Assembly (NCBI GenBank): GCA_910579525.1
Contig: CAJTUK010000001.1
Location: forward strand, 372,001 to 436,000
Reading direction: 5' to 3'
Origin: an uncultured Christensenella sp.
GTDB taxonomy: Bacteria > Bacillota > Clostridia > Christensenellales > Borkfalkiaceae
DNA: 64,000 bases
Of this stretch, positions 34,070 through 42,428 are shown piece after piece. A program made the position numbers and the translations under genes. Position 1 is the first letter of the stretch. Every line of letters starts with the position of its first letter. Under the pieces are notes generated by a model. That model made no database searches. It was not told the DNA's origin and saw nothing but the letters and a program-made list of their open reading frames with translations.

Positions 34070-34088
34070 AGGCACAATTTAGGCACAA
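34070..34088. repeat. Left pair of integrase arm-type repeats
   Basis: AGGCACAA at 34070-34077 and 34081-34088, repeated as a pair at the other end of the element (54646-54665). Short direct repeats near both att cores are typical integrase arm-binding sites. Confidence 0.6.
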
Positions 34089-34165
34089 AATCCATATTTA
34101 AATTAAAGCGTTATATCTTAACAACACATTGATTTAAGAGCACTTTTATATTATCTTGCAAAATA

Positions 34166-34201
34166 AAAAAGGGCTGTGGAAGATATCTCACAGCCCTTTT
34201 T
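34166..34201. terminator. Terminator of the structural operon
   Basis: AAAAAGGGCTGTG/CACAGCCCTTTTT stem, T-runs on both strands, 9 bp from the last gene's stop. Confidence 0.92.
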
Positions 34202-34210
34202 AAAATTCAT

Positions 34211-35110
34211 TTATTTCTTATATTCCTTCCATTTTTCGAAGCCGGCAAGAATTTTCAACTTGAATTGCAGGTTTGGAATGTAGACGTTCCTATAACACCC
34301 GTTTGCCGCCATAATAGCCGATACAACGGAAATAAGAAGCGAAAGTATAGTCAGTATCGTCATTGAGATAGCGGCGATATTTATTCCCACACCAAAATTC
34401 TGCACGATAACGCACGCAAATGCGGCAGTCATACAAAGCGATAAGCAAAGCTTGGTAAGAGCCTTGCCGCCGTAATACGCTGCAGCAGAACGGAAGTTCA
34501 CCTCACCTCTATCCCCGCGCGGCGTTTCGCACAATACCTGTACCGCGCTGATTGGCTTTGAGCGCGTTTTTAAAATATATTTGTTCGTTTCTAAATACTC
34601 GTCCGTAACGCACGCCTTGTATTTTTCTATCTTTGAATTAATCTTATCGGTAGATTTCCCTTTTAATTCAACTCTCAACAACTTTGCATTGAGTTTAGCT
34701 ATCTTTCCGTTAATCTTCCGCTTATACCAATCAATCCGTCTTTGCAAATTAAGTTCTTTGAGATATAAGTCAAATTCCTCGCCCGCCGTAAGAGACTTTT
34801 CGGCTATGGTTTTCATTTTATCAGTATACTCTTTCCGAAGCCTGTTCACCTCGTCCTTATGTAAAATTACGAGCACGTAAGCGAACAGTGCCGAAACCGA
34901 CATACTTACCCAGCGTGACCAGAACAGCGTTTGAGTAAGCTGGGTAAAGTCAAAGCCGATTGAAGCAAGACAGAACATAAAAGAGGAACACAGCGAAATT
35001 GCAATACCTATTATGGCAAGCAAAAGCGTTCCCCTTCCTCCGCCAAGCGTTAGCTTTACCTTTTTTACGACTTCCGACGTTGCAGTTATTTTATCAGATT
35101 CTTCTATCAT
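34211..35110 (-). CDS. Element membrane protein, four spans, coiled middle
   Basis: 299 residues. Two membrane spans (~28-85), a long charged helical stretch (~88-190, 'LRKEYTDKMKTIAEKSL', 'INGKIAKLNAKLLRVELKG'), then two more spans (~218-275). No family recognised. It is the last gene of the structural operon and starts at the stop of the gene before it. In phages this position often holds lysis genes, but no enzyme motif is visible. Confidence 0.7.
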   Translation of the reverse strand: MIEESDKITATSEVVKKVKLTLGGGRGTLLLAIIGIAISLCSSFMFCLASIGFDFTQLTQTLFWSRWVSMSVSALFAYVLVILHKDEVNRLRKEYTDKMKTIAEKSLTAGEEFDLYLKELNLQRRIDWYKRKINGKIAKLNAKLLRVELKGKSTDKINSKIEKYKACVTDEYLETNKYILKTRSKPISAVQVLCETPRGDRGEVNFRSAAAYYGGKALTKLCLSLCMTAAFACVIVQNFGVGINIAAISMTILTILSLLISVVSAIMAANGCYRNVYIPNLQFKLKILAGFEKWKEYKK

Positions 35111-35553
35111 TACTTATCCTCCTTCATTACGAACGCCCCGCTTTTAAGCGTCGCTTGCATGGTTTTGTTATACGACGAGTATTTCAGATACTTTGCCCAG
35201 AATACGCAGCTTAAAATACTACCCACCCCCGCGGCAAGTTCTATCCATAAGAATATATCCGCGTAGGTCCTGAATACATCCATTCTGAAAAACGCTTCAA
35301 GCGCGAGAAACAGCAAAGACACGAAATTCAGCATAGGAAAGTGCGAAAAAAACCAACGGAATACCCCAACGAGAAATGGCACCGCGTTTACTACCACGAT
35401 GCCAAAACCCAAGGCCAACTTAAAGCCCGTAACCGCTTTAACTAACGGAAGTAAGCACGCCGCCGTTATAGTAAACGGCAAAAAATAAAACGCCACGGAT
35501 AGCGCGAAATACGCCCACCTTTCTTTTCTGTAAGTTCTGACGTTACTCACCAC
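35110..35553 (-). CDS. Element membrane protein, four to five spans
   Basis: 147 residues from the GTG at 35553, which has a GGGGG Shine-Dalgarno 4 nt upstream; the frame continues further up inside the previous gene but without support. It is mostly hydrophobic with about four spans and few charged loops. The stop shares a base with the next gene's start. No family recognised; small hydrophobic proteins here could form holin-like pores. Confidence 0.62.
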   Translation of the reverse strand: MVSNVRTYRKERWAYFALSVAFYFLPFTITAACLLPLVKAVTGFKLALGFGIVVVNAVPFLVGVFRWFFSHFPMLNFVSLLFLALEAFFRMDVFRTYADIFLWIELAAGVGSILSCVFWAKYLKYSSYNKTMQATLKSGAFVMKEDK

Positions 35554-36139
35554 AAAGCCCCCTTTCACTCTCTTCGAGCTCTTTGACATGCTCCGAAAAC
35601 CGCTCGTTATTACCCAATAAGGCTCGCTGTGCACGCATAATAGAAACTGTCGCCGCGGATTGACGGTTAAGCTCTTTGACTATCGGGGTCAATTTAGTAT
35701 TGACAATTTTTTCCACTATTACGTTAAACGCTTTCTTCCCAATAACCGCAACCACTACAACGATTAAAACCGCAAGTGCGGGTGCCCAAATTACCGAATA
35801 TTCGCCAAGCCAACCAACAAACTTATCCCAACCCGACTTATACTCCTTGGGAAGTTTTTTGCCGAACGATAATAGATACGCCTCTATGCTTCCCCACTGT
35901 TCGATTATTTGGTTATAGTAAAACTCATAGTCTGCACCGTACTTATCTTTCAGATACGCTTTAAACTGCTCTACAAGCTGTTCAAAACCGCTATCGTTGA
36001 CTTCTTCGCCTTTAATAGTTTCTTCGGTTTGTACAGGCTCGTCCGCGTCTGCAAGCGCCACAAGCGTGCCCCCTGCACCAATAAACACTATCAGCATAAC
36101 TGCAAGTATTAATGCAAAAATTTTTTTAATCTTGGTCAT
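35543..36139 (-). CDS. Element protein with signal peptide and one membrane span
   Basis: 198 residues. An N-terminal signal ('KIFALILAVMLIVFIGAGG') ends near 'LVALADADE'. An outside region of ~90 residues ('LVEQFKAYLKDKYGADYEFY') leads to one span (~117-137, 'APALAVLIVVVVAVIGKKAF') and a cytoplasmic helix. No family recognised. The end overlaps the next membrane gene by 11 bp, so the three membrane proteins are probably made together. Confidence 0.65.
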   Translation of the reverse strand: MTKIKKIFALILAVMLIVFIGAGGTLVALADADEPVQTEETIKGEEVNDSGFEQLVEQFKAYLKDKYGADYEFYYNQIIEQWGSIEAYLLSFGKKLPKEYKSGWDKFVGWLGEYSVIWAPALAVLIVVVVAVIGKKAFNVIVEKIVNTKLTPIVKELNRQSAATVSIMRAQRALLGNNERFSEHVKELEESERGLCGE

Positions 36140-36719
36140 CGTCGTTTTCTCCTTTTATAAATTCTCTATCGTCGGAAAACCCGAACTCTTTTATAAAGTC
36201 CTCTTCCGTGCCGCCGCCTAAATAGACATTGTTCTGATAATCCTTATAAGCAAACCGCCTGAGCGCAAGCAGATTAGCCTCAAAACCATTAATCCGCGTT
36301 TCAAGCGCTTCCTCGCGTTCTTTTTCGCGTTCTGCGACAGTTTGCTTATATTCTCCTAAAGCACGCTCAACCGCCGCTATACTGCGCCGCAGTTCTTCTA
36401 TTTCGGGTAAAGCGGATAATGTTTCGTCCACTTCCTTTAAGAGTAACGGTTCAACCGTATAAGTCTTGATAAGCTCACCTTTTATGTAATGCTTGACCGC
36501 CGCTTTAAGCTCGCCCGCCGAGAGGTTGTCAAGAACTATCTGACCGCTACGGAAAAGCAAGCGTTTGTCCGTTTTCCCGTTGATCTCGTACACGAGATAA
36601 AACTCACCGTTAAAGCTCGGAAGTTCTATCTGCAATTCGAGTTTTTTATCGGTAACGATAAAGGGCGATACGTCGTCGTACCGCCCCGTTCCTTTGGAAT
36701 TAAGTTTAATCGTCCTCAT
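36126..36719 (-). CDS. Baseplate/fibre-associated protein (BppU-like start, coiled coil)
   Basis: 197 residues. The first ~95 are beta-rich ('LELQIELPSFNGEFYLVYEI', 'KRLLFRSGQIVLDNLSAGEL'), like domains that dock fibres to a tail. A coiled coil follows (~100-145, 'LRRSIAAVERALGEYKQTV') and a short acidic tail. It lies directly downstream of the tail-fibre gene and overlaps its neighbours by 14 bp on both sides, so a tail-tip role is likely but not proven. Confidence 0.5.
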   Translation of the reverse strand: MRTIKLNSKGTGRYDDVSPFIVTDKKLELQIELPSFNGEFYLVYEINGKTDKRLLFRSGQIVLDNLSAGELKAAVKHYIKGELIKTYTVEPLLLKEVDETLSALPEIEELRRSIAAVERALGEYKQTVAEREKEREEALETRINGFEANLLALRRFAYKDYQNNVYLGGGTEEDFIKEFGFSDDREFIKGENDDDQD

Positions 36720-37083
36720 TTTTTACCTCTCTCGGCTCTTTCCCTTCAAGCACGCGAAGTTCGTTTATAATCTCTGCCGCCCGCGCTTTCTTTTCAGTGT
36801 AGTCGTCTCTCACAAGCCCGAATATTTCCTGTTCGATATCTTCCTTGATAGTTTCAAGTTCGGCTTTTAAATTATGTATTCGGTCGTCGCGAATTATACC
36901 TTCATCACGCGGAACAATTTCCACATAATCGTCGTACTCGCGAAATATTTTATTGCCATTTTCGTCGTACTCACGCGCTTCGAGATATTCATTAATATCA
37001 TATTGTCTATTATTTTGCCACCACTCGTTAATTGAGTTTAATTCCGAAATCGGATATTTTATCCCTTCTTTATACTGCATCAT
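36706..37083 (-). CDS. Small acidic element protein downstream of the tail fibre
   Basis: 125 residues from the ATG at 37083, which shares one base with the tail-fibre stop and has GGAGG 7 nt upstream. Highly charged, helical in its second half ('KAELETIKEDIEQEIFGLV'), no membrane span. It starts 'MMQYKEGIKYPISELNSINE'. No family recognised. It could be a fibre assembly protein given the tight coupling. Confidence 0.6.
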   Translation of the reverse strand: MMQYKEGIKYPISELNSINEWWQNNRQYDINEYLEAREYDENGNKIFREYDDYVEIVPRDEGIIRDDRIHNLKAELETIKEDIEQEIFGLVRDDYTEKKARAAEIINELRVLEGKEPREVKNEDD

Positions 37084-39899
37084 TATTCTACCTCCACACC
37101 ATAAACCCAAAAAGCGTCTACACCCCAAACACTTCTTACATTTATTGATAATCTGCCTGAATAATAAAACGTTATATAAACGTTTCCGTCTTGTACTCCA
37201 ATGGCATGGTCATTACTTTGAAAAAAATTAAAAAATTTGTCAGACGGTATCAGAACTGTTCCGCCTAAATTTGAAGTACTGTTTGTTCTTGTTATAAACA
37301 ATAAAAAAGGATAATTCTCCATTGCATATCTCAAAGTTTTTACACCGGTTGAAACTGAACTAAAAGTTCCATATAATTCGGTTAACTTAAACCTAGGAGG
37401 GTTCTTCGACGAATAAACACGTTGCCCCATATCGTATAGGGCGCCGTCATAACCGAGAAAACGGAGATTAAAGATTTCCTCTTTGTTATAAGTTGCTCTC
37501 GCATGAACACGCTTGTCATTATACTCATAACCTATCATGAACTTGTCCCCGCCCTCACCCACATTTATATATTTACTATAATCAGTGTATGCATTGCCAT
37601 AAAAACCACTTCTTTCGGTAGCAAGAGTTACGCCAGAATCAACACTTTTGTACCCACGAACATTTTGCTGATATACATTAGTAAGTTCCCCAGTCATTGT
37701 GTCGCCGGATTTAGAAACTTTTTTATTAATTTCAGTTTCTAAATCTTCTTCTCTAACAATTCCACCGTTATAAGGTTGATAGGGATAAGGGTGAGAGCCT
37801 TCATTGAGCATGATTGGCTGATTTATTTGTGCCTGAACAGTTTGAGTATTGTTACCAATTCTTAATGCGGTTTCGTTTGAAAATACAAAAGTTTGAGGTT
37901 GTGAAGAAAAACTATAATATTCAGGGAGGAGTTGGCACGCAATACTAGTTCCATCACTATTTACAATAGGAGAAGTATAAACAGTATACGTTTTGCCTAC
38001 TTTTAAGCCCCAATGTTGAAGTGTTGAATTGCTCACACTTATCCATTTCTCGCTACCCACAGTTAATGTCCCAACAATATTTGATTGAGCTAAATTCAAC
38101 CCCTTTTGCCACTCTTCTCTTAACCACTGTTCACCATTTTGGTCAAGCGTATGAATGGGTTGATTTTCTATTACTGTTTCGGTATAACTCTCTGCAAGTT
38201 CAAACTGAATATTAAATTCATTACTTGATAGCCATTGTTTAAATTCATCAACCGAATTTAAGGCAACTGCAGGGTATATATTTAAATTTCCACCAGCAGA
38301 AACATATATGTTTGGAACCCCCTCTTTAAAATCATTACCGACTGTTGCATATCCCTTGAAGAGGTTTGAATAAGCTATCTCACGTTTTGCGCCTGTCGGT
38401 AACGGAGTATAAAAATTTAGCGTGGAAACAGTAGAAATGCTTTCCGGCAGCCATGACATATTTGTCAATTCTTTGGCATTTAAATATCCCGTCTGCCTTG
38501 TTATCGTAGCCGGACCGTCGCCGTTTGAGGTAACCGCATCAAAAGCACCGAGGTTGTAGAGGTTTTTTTCTGCGGTTTCGGTCAGAACCTCATCGGCATT
38601 TTCACGCGCAGTGGTTTCGTTCGCCAAATCTACCGCACTAGCCCGCGTAGTGTCCGTAGGGTGACGGTGGTCTCCGCGGGCATATTCGCCCGAAGTTCCC
38701 GCAGCACCCGTGCCGTCCATTAAAGGCGTAGCCTTGCTCGCGGGCACCGAGGTGTTAGGCGAAGGCTTTCCGCTATCCGTCCATTCGTTGTTCTGATAAA
38801 GCCAAATATCTCCGCCGACGATATAAGCGTAGTCGTTAGGTGTTGCCGTGGGATACTGCTCTTTAAGGTCCTCTACCGAATCAAACATACCGCGGAAGTG
38901 CGCCTCGTTAGAGATATCTTCACGCAAACCCTCTATATCCGATTTAACTACGGCGAATTGATTTGCAATGTTATTACCTGCGCTGTCAGCGATTGCCTTC
39001 GGAACAGCTATAGAACCCTCTTTTACGCCTTCGATATATTCTGCCTCGCTTTCTATGCGTTTTGCCGCATTGTCCGCAAGCTGTGCGCTTTGAGCCGCGC
39101 TCTGAGAAGACTGCGCCGCCGCGTTCGCGCTTTCCTCGGCATTTTGCGCCAACTGCTCGACTTCACCGCGAACAGTATACAGCTCGTTTATGATATTGAA
39201 GTCTGCGACTTCCTGCCAGCTCTCGCCGTTAAGCACTCCGTTTATGTAAGGCTCTGCTTTATTATCCGCAACGAGCGATTTTATAAATACTCCGTACTCG
39301 CCTTTATCGGGATAAAACGTTAACTCGTTTAATCCGTAAGTGTACGAATCGCTCCAAGGATATATTGCCCGCGCCGCAAAGGTCCCGTTATTCAACTGTT
39401 CTTGCAAGTCATTTATAAGTCCCTCAATGACTTGTGCGTCATCGGGGTCGAGCGGCTCGGTTTCGGACAAATACGCGCTTTCCTGCACAGCGAGCGGAAC
39501 TCGCTGTGAAGTTGTGACTGAAATAACCTTTGGCGCACTTGCGTCCGTATTATCAACGCTTACCACGTTACAGACGATAATCTGCGTACCGGCATAAAGC
39601 GTGTACTCTTTCGGCATAATCTGCGTGTATTCGGCATACTCAACGTTATCGATTTTCACCGTCTTAACAAATGCGGCGTTAAAGCCCTTAGTAGGCACTT
39701 TCGCGCCGGTCGTGGCCGTGAGTATAGCGCCCGTCTGTACCGTGTTAAAAAACGTGTTGTCTGCGTTTTTGTACAGCAATACCGTCGGCACGTATATCGT
39801 AATCTGAACGTTACGATAGCTTTCCTGATAAAGATTAAAATCTTTATATAATTCTGCCGTACTGCCGCTTGGTTTTAAGTAAATTTTAATTTCGTTCAT
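37083..39899 (-). CDS. Tail fibre / receptor-binding protein
   Basis: 938 residues. The N-terminal ~160 resemble a baseplate-docking module ('MNEIKIYLKPSGSTAELYKD', 'VQITIYVPTVLLYK'). An alanine/glutamine-rich coiled coil follows (~250-290, 'AEESANAAAQSSQSAAQSAQ'). Around residue 400 'GAAGTSGEYARGDHRHPTDT' is a motif seen often in siphophage and podophage fibres. The C-terminal half is beta-rich and probably holds the carbohydrate- or receptor-binding head. It decides which host cells the particle can bind. Confidence 0.8.
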   Translation of the reverse strand: MNEIKIYLKPSGSTAELYKDFNLYQESYRNVQITIYVPTVLLYKNADNTFFNTVQTGAILTATTGAKVPTKGFNAAFVKTVKIDNVEYAEYTQIMPKEYTLYAGTQIIVCNVVSVDNTDASAPKVISVTTSQRVPLAVQESAYLSETEPLDPDDAQVIEGLINDLQEQLNNGTFAARAIYPWSDSYTYGLNELTFYPDKGEYGVFIKSLVADNKAEPYINGVLNGESWQEVADFNIINELYTVRGEVEQLAQNAEESANAAAQSSQSAAQSAQLADNAAKRIESEAEYIEGVKEGSIAVPKAIADSAGNNIANQFAVVKSDIEGLREDISNEAHFRGMFDSVEDLKEQYPTATPNDYAYIVGGDIWLYQNNEWTDSGKPSPNTSVPASKATPLMDGTGAAGTSGEYARGDHRHPTDTTRASAVDLANETTARENADEVLTETAEKNLYNLGAFDAVTSNGDGPATITRQTGYLNAKELTNMSWLPESISTVSTLNFYTPLPTGAKREIAYSNLFKGYATVGNDFKEGVPNIYVSAGGNLNIYPAVALNSVDEFKQWLSSNEFNIQFELAESYTETVIENQPIHTLDQNGEQWLREEWQKGLNLAQSNIVGTLTVGSEKWISVSNSTLQHWGLKVGKTYTVYTSPIVNSDGTSIACQLLPEYYSFSSQPQTFVFSNETALRIGNNTQTVQAQINQPIMLNEGSHPYPYQPYNGGIVREEDLETEINKKVSKSGDTMTGELTNVYQQNVRGYKSVDSGVTLATERSGFYGNAYTDYSKYINVGEGGDKFMIGYEYNDKRVHARATYNKEEIFNLRFLGYDGALYDMGQRVYSSKNPPRFKLTELYGTFSSVSTGVKTLRYAMENYPFLLFITRTNSTSNLGGTVLIPSDKFFNFFQSNDHAIGVQDGNVYITFYYSGRLSINVRSVWGVDAFWVYGVEVE

Positions 39900-39930
39900 T
39901 TTTACCTTCCTTTTTATATTTTTGTATATT

Positions 39931-39962
39931 AAAAGGACATTCCTTTCGGAATGTCCTTTTTT
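39931..39962. terminator. Terminator upstream of the fibre gene
   Basis: AAAAGGACATTCC/GGAATGTCCTTTT with a 4-nt loop; almost identical to 41259-41290. Confidence 0.88.
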
Positions 39963-40000
39963 CGTACAGTCAACTGTACTTCCGTTAAAACGGACAAATT

Positions 40001-40030
40001 AAAAGCACCAAGCTAACGCTTAGTGCTTTT
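40001..40030. terminator. Terminator after the SDH proteinase unit
   Basis: AAAAGCAC(C)AAGC...GCTTAGTGCTTTT stem with T-runs on both strands, 22 bp beyond the small ORF at 40052-40222. Confidence 0.75.
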
Positions 40031-40051
40031 AGGTTTATTTAACATAAAAGA

Positions 40052-40222
40052 CTAAAAATTATACTTTAAATTTGAATTATCTACAAGAAGTTGATTCTCT
40101 CTTTTCTTTAAAACTCCTTTTTCTACAAGCTTTTCAAATTTTCGTAAAGACTCTATATATCCTTTTTGTGTATCGTTAATCTCTTTTTCATCTATAACCT
40201 TTTCAAGTTCAACTGCAATCAT
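40052..40222 (-). CDS. Small acidic/basic helical protein coupled to the SDH proteinase
   Basis: 56 residues starting 'MIAVELEKVIDEKEINDTQK' and rich in Lys/Glu, probably helical. Its ATG shares a base with the proteinase stop (TAATG) and AAGGAG lies upstream inside the proteinase end, so it is translated as a coupled partner. No family recognised. It could be a cofactor or inhibitor of the proteinase; that is inference from coupling only. Confidence 0.6.
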   Translation of the reverse strand: MIAVELEKVIDEKEINDTQKGYIESLRKFEKLVEKGVLKKRENQLLVDNSNLKYNF

Positions 40223-41082
40223 TATATAAATCTCCTTGTTTGAAAAAATCTACCAAAATTATGTTGCGCTATATATTCCATCATATGATTATAATATTCA
40301 TTAATTAAACTATTAAGCTGTGAATCTTTACCATAATCCTCAATTTTTAATTTCAATTCGGTAAGAATACTCATATTAATGGGTCTACCATGTGTTTTCC
40401 ACTTATTATTATCACTTAATTCTTTTGCAATATCTCTTGCTCTTTTTTCTTTTTCTTTAATTGTAACAGGTCTGCCATCTTTATGGCTTGTCCAATTTTT
40501 AAACTTATATTGTACAAGCCATTTCTCCAAAATAGAAATAGCCAAATCTCTTGCCTGCTCGTATTCTCTAAGTTCCGCCAAATCAAAATCTTTAAGAATA
40601 ACAAATTCTGCATCAGTTAAAGTTTTATTTTTAGACTTTTCAAGTAGCTCACTAATTTTATCTAAATAGTTTAACGCAGGAACTAAGTGTTTATCTTTAT
40701 TTTGTACTTGTGGATCTATTGGTCCTAAAACGCTATAATAATTCATATAAATATTATCCGCACTCATACACATTATTGTACCAGCACTATAAGCGTAATC
40801 AGGAACAATAAAGTTAACTTCTCTATAAAAGTTACGGAATACATTTACAATTCTTTCTACGGGAGATAATGAACCACCTGTAGTAGTTAAAATTACAGAT
40901 AGCGTATCTCTTTTTATTTCGTCTTGCTTTAAATCTTCAATAACCTGTTTAATCAAGCTATCAGAATTAAAAGCTATATCACCGTAATAGACCAAAACAT
41001 CTGAATTTAAGTACTGTTCAAGGTCTATAAGTTTAGATTTCATAATTTTTTTGTTTTCTGTTTCCAATGGTCTCTCAAACAT
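40222..41082 (-). CDS. SDH (serine dehydrogenase) proteinase family, ClpP/SppA-like
   Basis: 286 residues from the ATG at 41082 (AAAGG 8 nt upstream). The ClpP/SppA crotonase-like fold is marked by 'VILTTTGGSLSPVERIVNV' and the nucleophile in 'PDYAYSAGTIMCMSADNIYM' (S99), followed by 'SVLGPIDPQ', as in the SDH_sah/serine-dehydrogenase-proteinase family. No signal peptide, so it is probably cytoplasmic. It is transcribed from its own promoter and ends at its own terminator within the structural region, the layout of a lysogen-expressed accessory gene. A role in host protein turnover or defence is possible; a head-maturation role is less likely given its location and absent capsid gene. Confidence 0.75.
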   Translation of the reverse strand: MFERPLETENKKIMKSKLIDLEQYLNSDVLVYYGDIAFNSDSLIKQVIEDLKQDEIKRDTLSVILTTTGGSLSPVERIVNVFRNFYREVNFIVPDYAYSAGTIMCMSADNIYMNYYSVLGPIDPQVQNKDKHLVPALNYLDKISELLEKSKNKTLTDAEFVILKDFDLAELREYEQARDLAISILEKWLVQYKFKNWTSHKDGRPVTIKEKEKRARDIAKELSDNNKWKTHGRPINMSILTELKLKIEDYGKDSQLNSLINEYYNHMMEYIAQHNFGRFFQTRRFI

Positions 41083-41129
41083 ATTATTTACCTTTGTAAA
41101 AAAATTAAACTTATACCTTATCTTTATTT

Positions 41130-41157
41130 GATTATAACACAAATTTAGTCTTTTGCA
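41130..41157 (-). promoter_or_regulatory. Promoter of the SDH proteinase unit
   Basis: TTGCAA (41157-41152), 16-nt spacer, TATAAT (41135-41130). GTCAAGTATTTTT (41081-strand reading at 41181-41169) lies upstream and is shared with the repressor promoter. Confidence 0.7.
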
Positions 41158-41258
41158 ACATTATTTACAAAAAATACTTGACTTTTAAAACTTTTATTTT
41201 CAATTTCACTCCCTACCCTTCTCTTCATAGCCCACAATTTTATAGTTGCAAGATTTGG

Positions 41259-41290
41259 AAAAGGACACTCCTTTCGGAATGTCCTTTTTT
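41259..41290. terminator. Terminator after the small ORF at 41294-41452
   Basis: AAAAGGACACTCC/GGAATGTCCTTTT stem, one mismatch, second copy of the hairpin at 39931-39962. Confidence 0.85.
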
Positions 41291-41293
41291 GAT

Positions 41294-41452
41294 TTATTTA
41301 GCTTTAATTATTTCTTTTGCTCGTTCAACACACTCGCCAACCTCGTCAACTGCAGAGTTGATGTTGATATCAATAAACACGCGTACCGGCATTTTGTCTT
41401 TAAACATTACCGAAACTTGCGGATTTACATCGACTATTAACAACTCGCTCAT
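41294..41452 (-). CDS. Small element protein
   Basis: 52 residues starting 'MSELLIVDVNPQVSVMFKDK', with GGAGG 7 nt before the ATG and a terminator just after the stop. Balanced charge, one short beta part and a C-terminal helix ('DEVGECVERAKEIIKAK'). No family recognised. Tight spacing of Shine-Dalgarno and terminator makes it a credible gene despite its size. Confidence 0.6.
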   Translation of the reverse strand: MSELLIVDVNPQVSVMFKDKMPVRVFIDININSAVDEVGECVERAKEIIKAK

Positions 41453-41551
41453 ACCGCCACCTCCGTTTCAATTAGAGATTTAAGTACGGGGAGGACGGTT
41501 TCGTAATTAAACAACATAAGTAAAGACTTTTTATAAACTTTTTAAATCTTC

Positions 41552-41580
41552 TTGCAAATTTCGCTTAATTAGATTATTAT
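41552..41580 (+). promoter_or_regulatory. Promoter of lipoprotein gene 1
   Basis: TTGCAA (41552-41557), 17-nt spacer, TATTAT (41575-41580), 20 nt before the ATG. Confidence 0.68.
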
Positions 41581-41599
41581 ATCACAAAAGAGGTGCTTT

Positions 41600-42085
41600 A
41601 TGAAAATGATTAAAAAGCTGATTACCCCCATTATTCTGCTTGCGCTGTGCATTTGTTGCATCGTGCCGTTTGCAGGGTGCGACAGCGGGTGGGTTGAGGT
41701 TCAAGGAATTATTTGCAATCTAGATGACGGTAGTAAAATTGTTGCTTATTCGTCTTGCACTTGGGATATTACCACAGAAGAAATAACGAAAGAAGAATAT
41801 GACAATACTCCTAATGAATTACGCAAAACCCCTCCTTCTAGCTCACAAGTGATACCTATAAACAGAACCGAATTTATAGAAAATGCAAACAATTTGGTTG
41901 GTAATACATATTATTATGCCCGTTACACATATCATAACATTGTTTATGAAAAATACACTTGCAAAAACTATGAAATACAATATTTAAAAATAAAAATTTC
42001 GGGCAAAACTATTGAAATAGATAACAACGATAATATAGAAAAATATTCATTTGTCTCAAACGAAATAATTTACTTTAATGATTAA
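41600..42085 (+). CDS. Element lipoprotein 1 of a three-gene paralogue array
   Basis: 161 residues. The signal peptide 'MKMIKKLITPIILLALCICC' ends in the lipobox 'PFAGC' (C27). The mature part starts 'DSGWVEVQGIICNLDDGSK' and has conserved 'NLVGNTYYYARYTYHN' and 'YEIQYLKIKISGKTIEID'. It is a paralogue of the genes at 42429 and 43270. It has its own promoter, AGAGGTG Shine-Dalgarno, and a terminator that overlaps the end of a knob-gene fragment on the other strand. Prophage lipoproteins of this type can block incoming phage DNA at the membrane (e.g. TP-J34 Ltp, T5 Llp); that role is inferred here. Confidence 0.8.
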   Translation: MKMIKKLITPIILLALCICCIVPFAGCDSGWVEVQGIICNLDDGSKIVAYSSCTWDITTEEITKEEYDNTPNELRKTPPSSSQVIPINRTEFIENANNLVGNTYYYARYTYHNIVYEKYTCKNYEIQYLKIKISGKTIEIDNNDNIEKYSFVSNEIIYFND

Positions 42086-42088
42086 TTT

Positions 42089-42123
42089 ATACCGCTCGGT
42101 TAACTGCCGAGCGGTATATTTTT
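42089..42123. terminator. Terminator of lipoprotein gene 1, also coding for the knob-fragment end
   Basis: ATACCGCTCGG/CCGAGCGGTAT stem followed by ATTTTT. On the minus strand the same bases encode the last residues (NIPLGS) and stop of the knob fragment. Confidence 0.85.
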
Positions 42124-42342
42124 GTTCTCCAGCCAGTCCTCAAAACTGTTCGCACCGCTATCAAGCCAATTTTCATAGTTTTCATATTCATACGCAACTT
42201 TGTCTTGATTCCAAAACCTTACTCCGGTTACAAACCTTTGGCGCAAATCCGCGCGGGCAACATTGCTTAAATTTCCGTTGATACTCTGCAGTTGTGCCTT
42301 AATATAATTGTGATACTTGTGAATGTTCGCGTAATCTTTCAC
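42100..42342 (-). pseudogene. Displaced 3' end of the tail-knob gene, copy 1
   Basis: 80 codons that match the last ~80 residues of the 984-residue knob protein at 43815: 'KDYANIHKYHNYIKAQLQ', 'SNVARADLRQRF', 'WLDSGANSFEDWLENKNIPL'. The copy begins at the GTG of 'VKDYAN', and the bases before it are a short hairpin, not knob sequence. It has no upstream part and no clear Shine-Dalgarno, so it is likely an orphan C-terminal module rather than a working gene, though the frame is intact and under apparent sequence constraint. Confidence 0.8.
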
Positions 42343-42348
42343 AACGGA

Positions 42349-42374
42349 AAAAGACGAGCTGCTACTCGTCTTTT
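42349..42374. terminator. Hairpin at the edge of knob fragment 1
   Basis: AAAAGACGAG/CTCGTCTTTT with a 6-nt loop. An identical hairpin borders fragment 2 (43190-43215), so it belongs to the duplicated unit. Confidence 0.8.
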
Positions 42375-42381
42375 ATTTTAC

Positions 42382-42410
42382 TTGCAAAATAGTTTAATAT
42401 ACTTTATACT
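42382..42410 (+). promoter_or_regulatory. Promoter of lipoprotein gene 2
   Basis: TTGCAA (42382-42387), 17-nt spacer, TATACT (42405-42410), 18 nt before the ATG. Confidence 0.7.
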
Positions 42411-42428
42411 ATCACAAAGAGGTGCTTT

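Noticed and set aside
34211..35110. Hidden major capsid protein
   Set aside because: The size would fit, but the protein has four membrane spans and a coiled middle, unlike a capsid fold.
40222..41082. Head-maturation protease of the prophage
   Set aside because: It lies far from the portal, has its own promoter and terminator, and no capsid gene exists for it to process; SDH-type motifs fit better.
39931..41290. Nearly identical hairpins at 39931-39962 and 41259-41290 as ends of an insertion sequence
   Set aside because: They are terminators with T-runs and no transposase lies between them; duplication of a terminator is enough.
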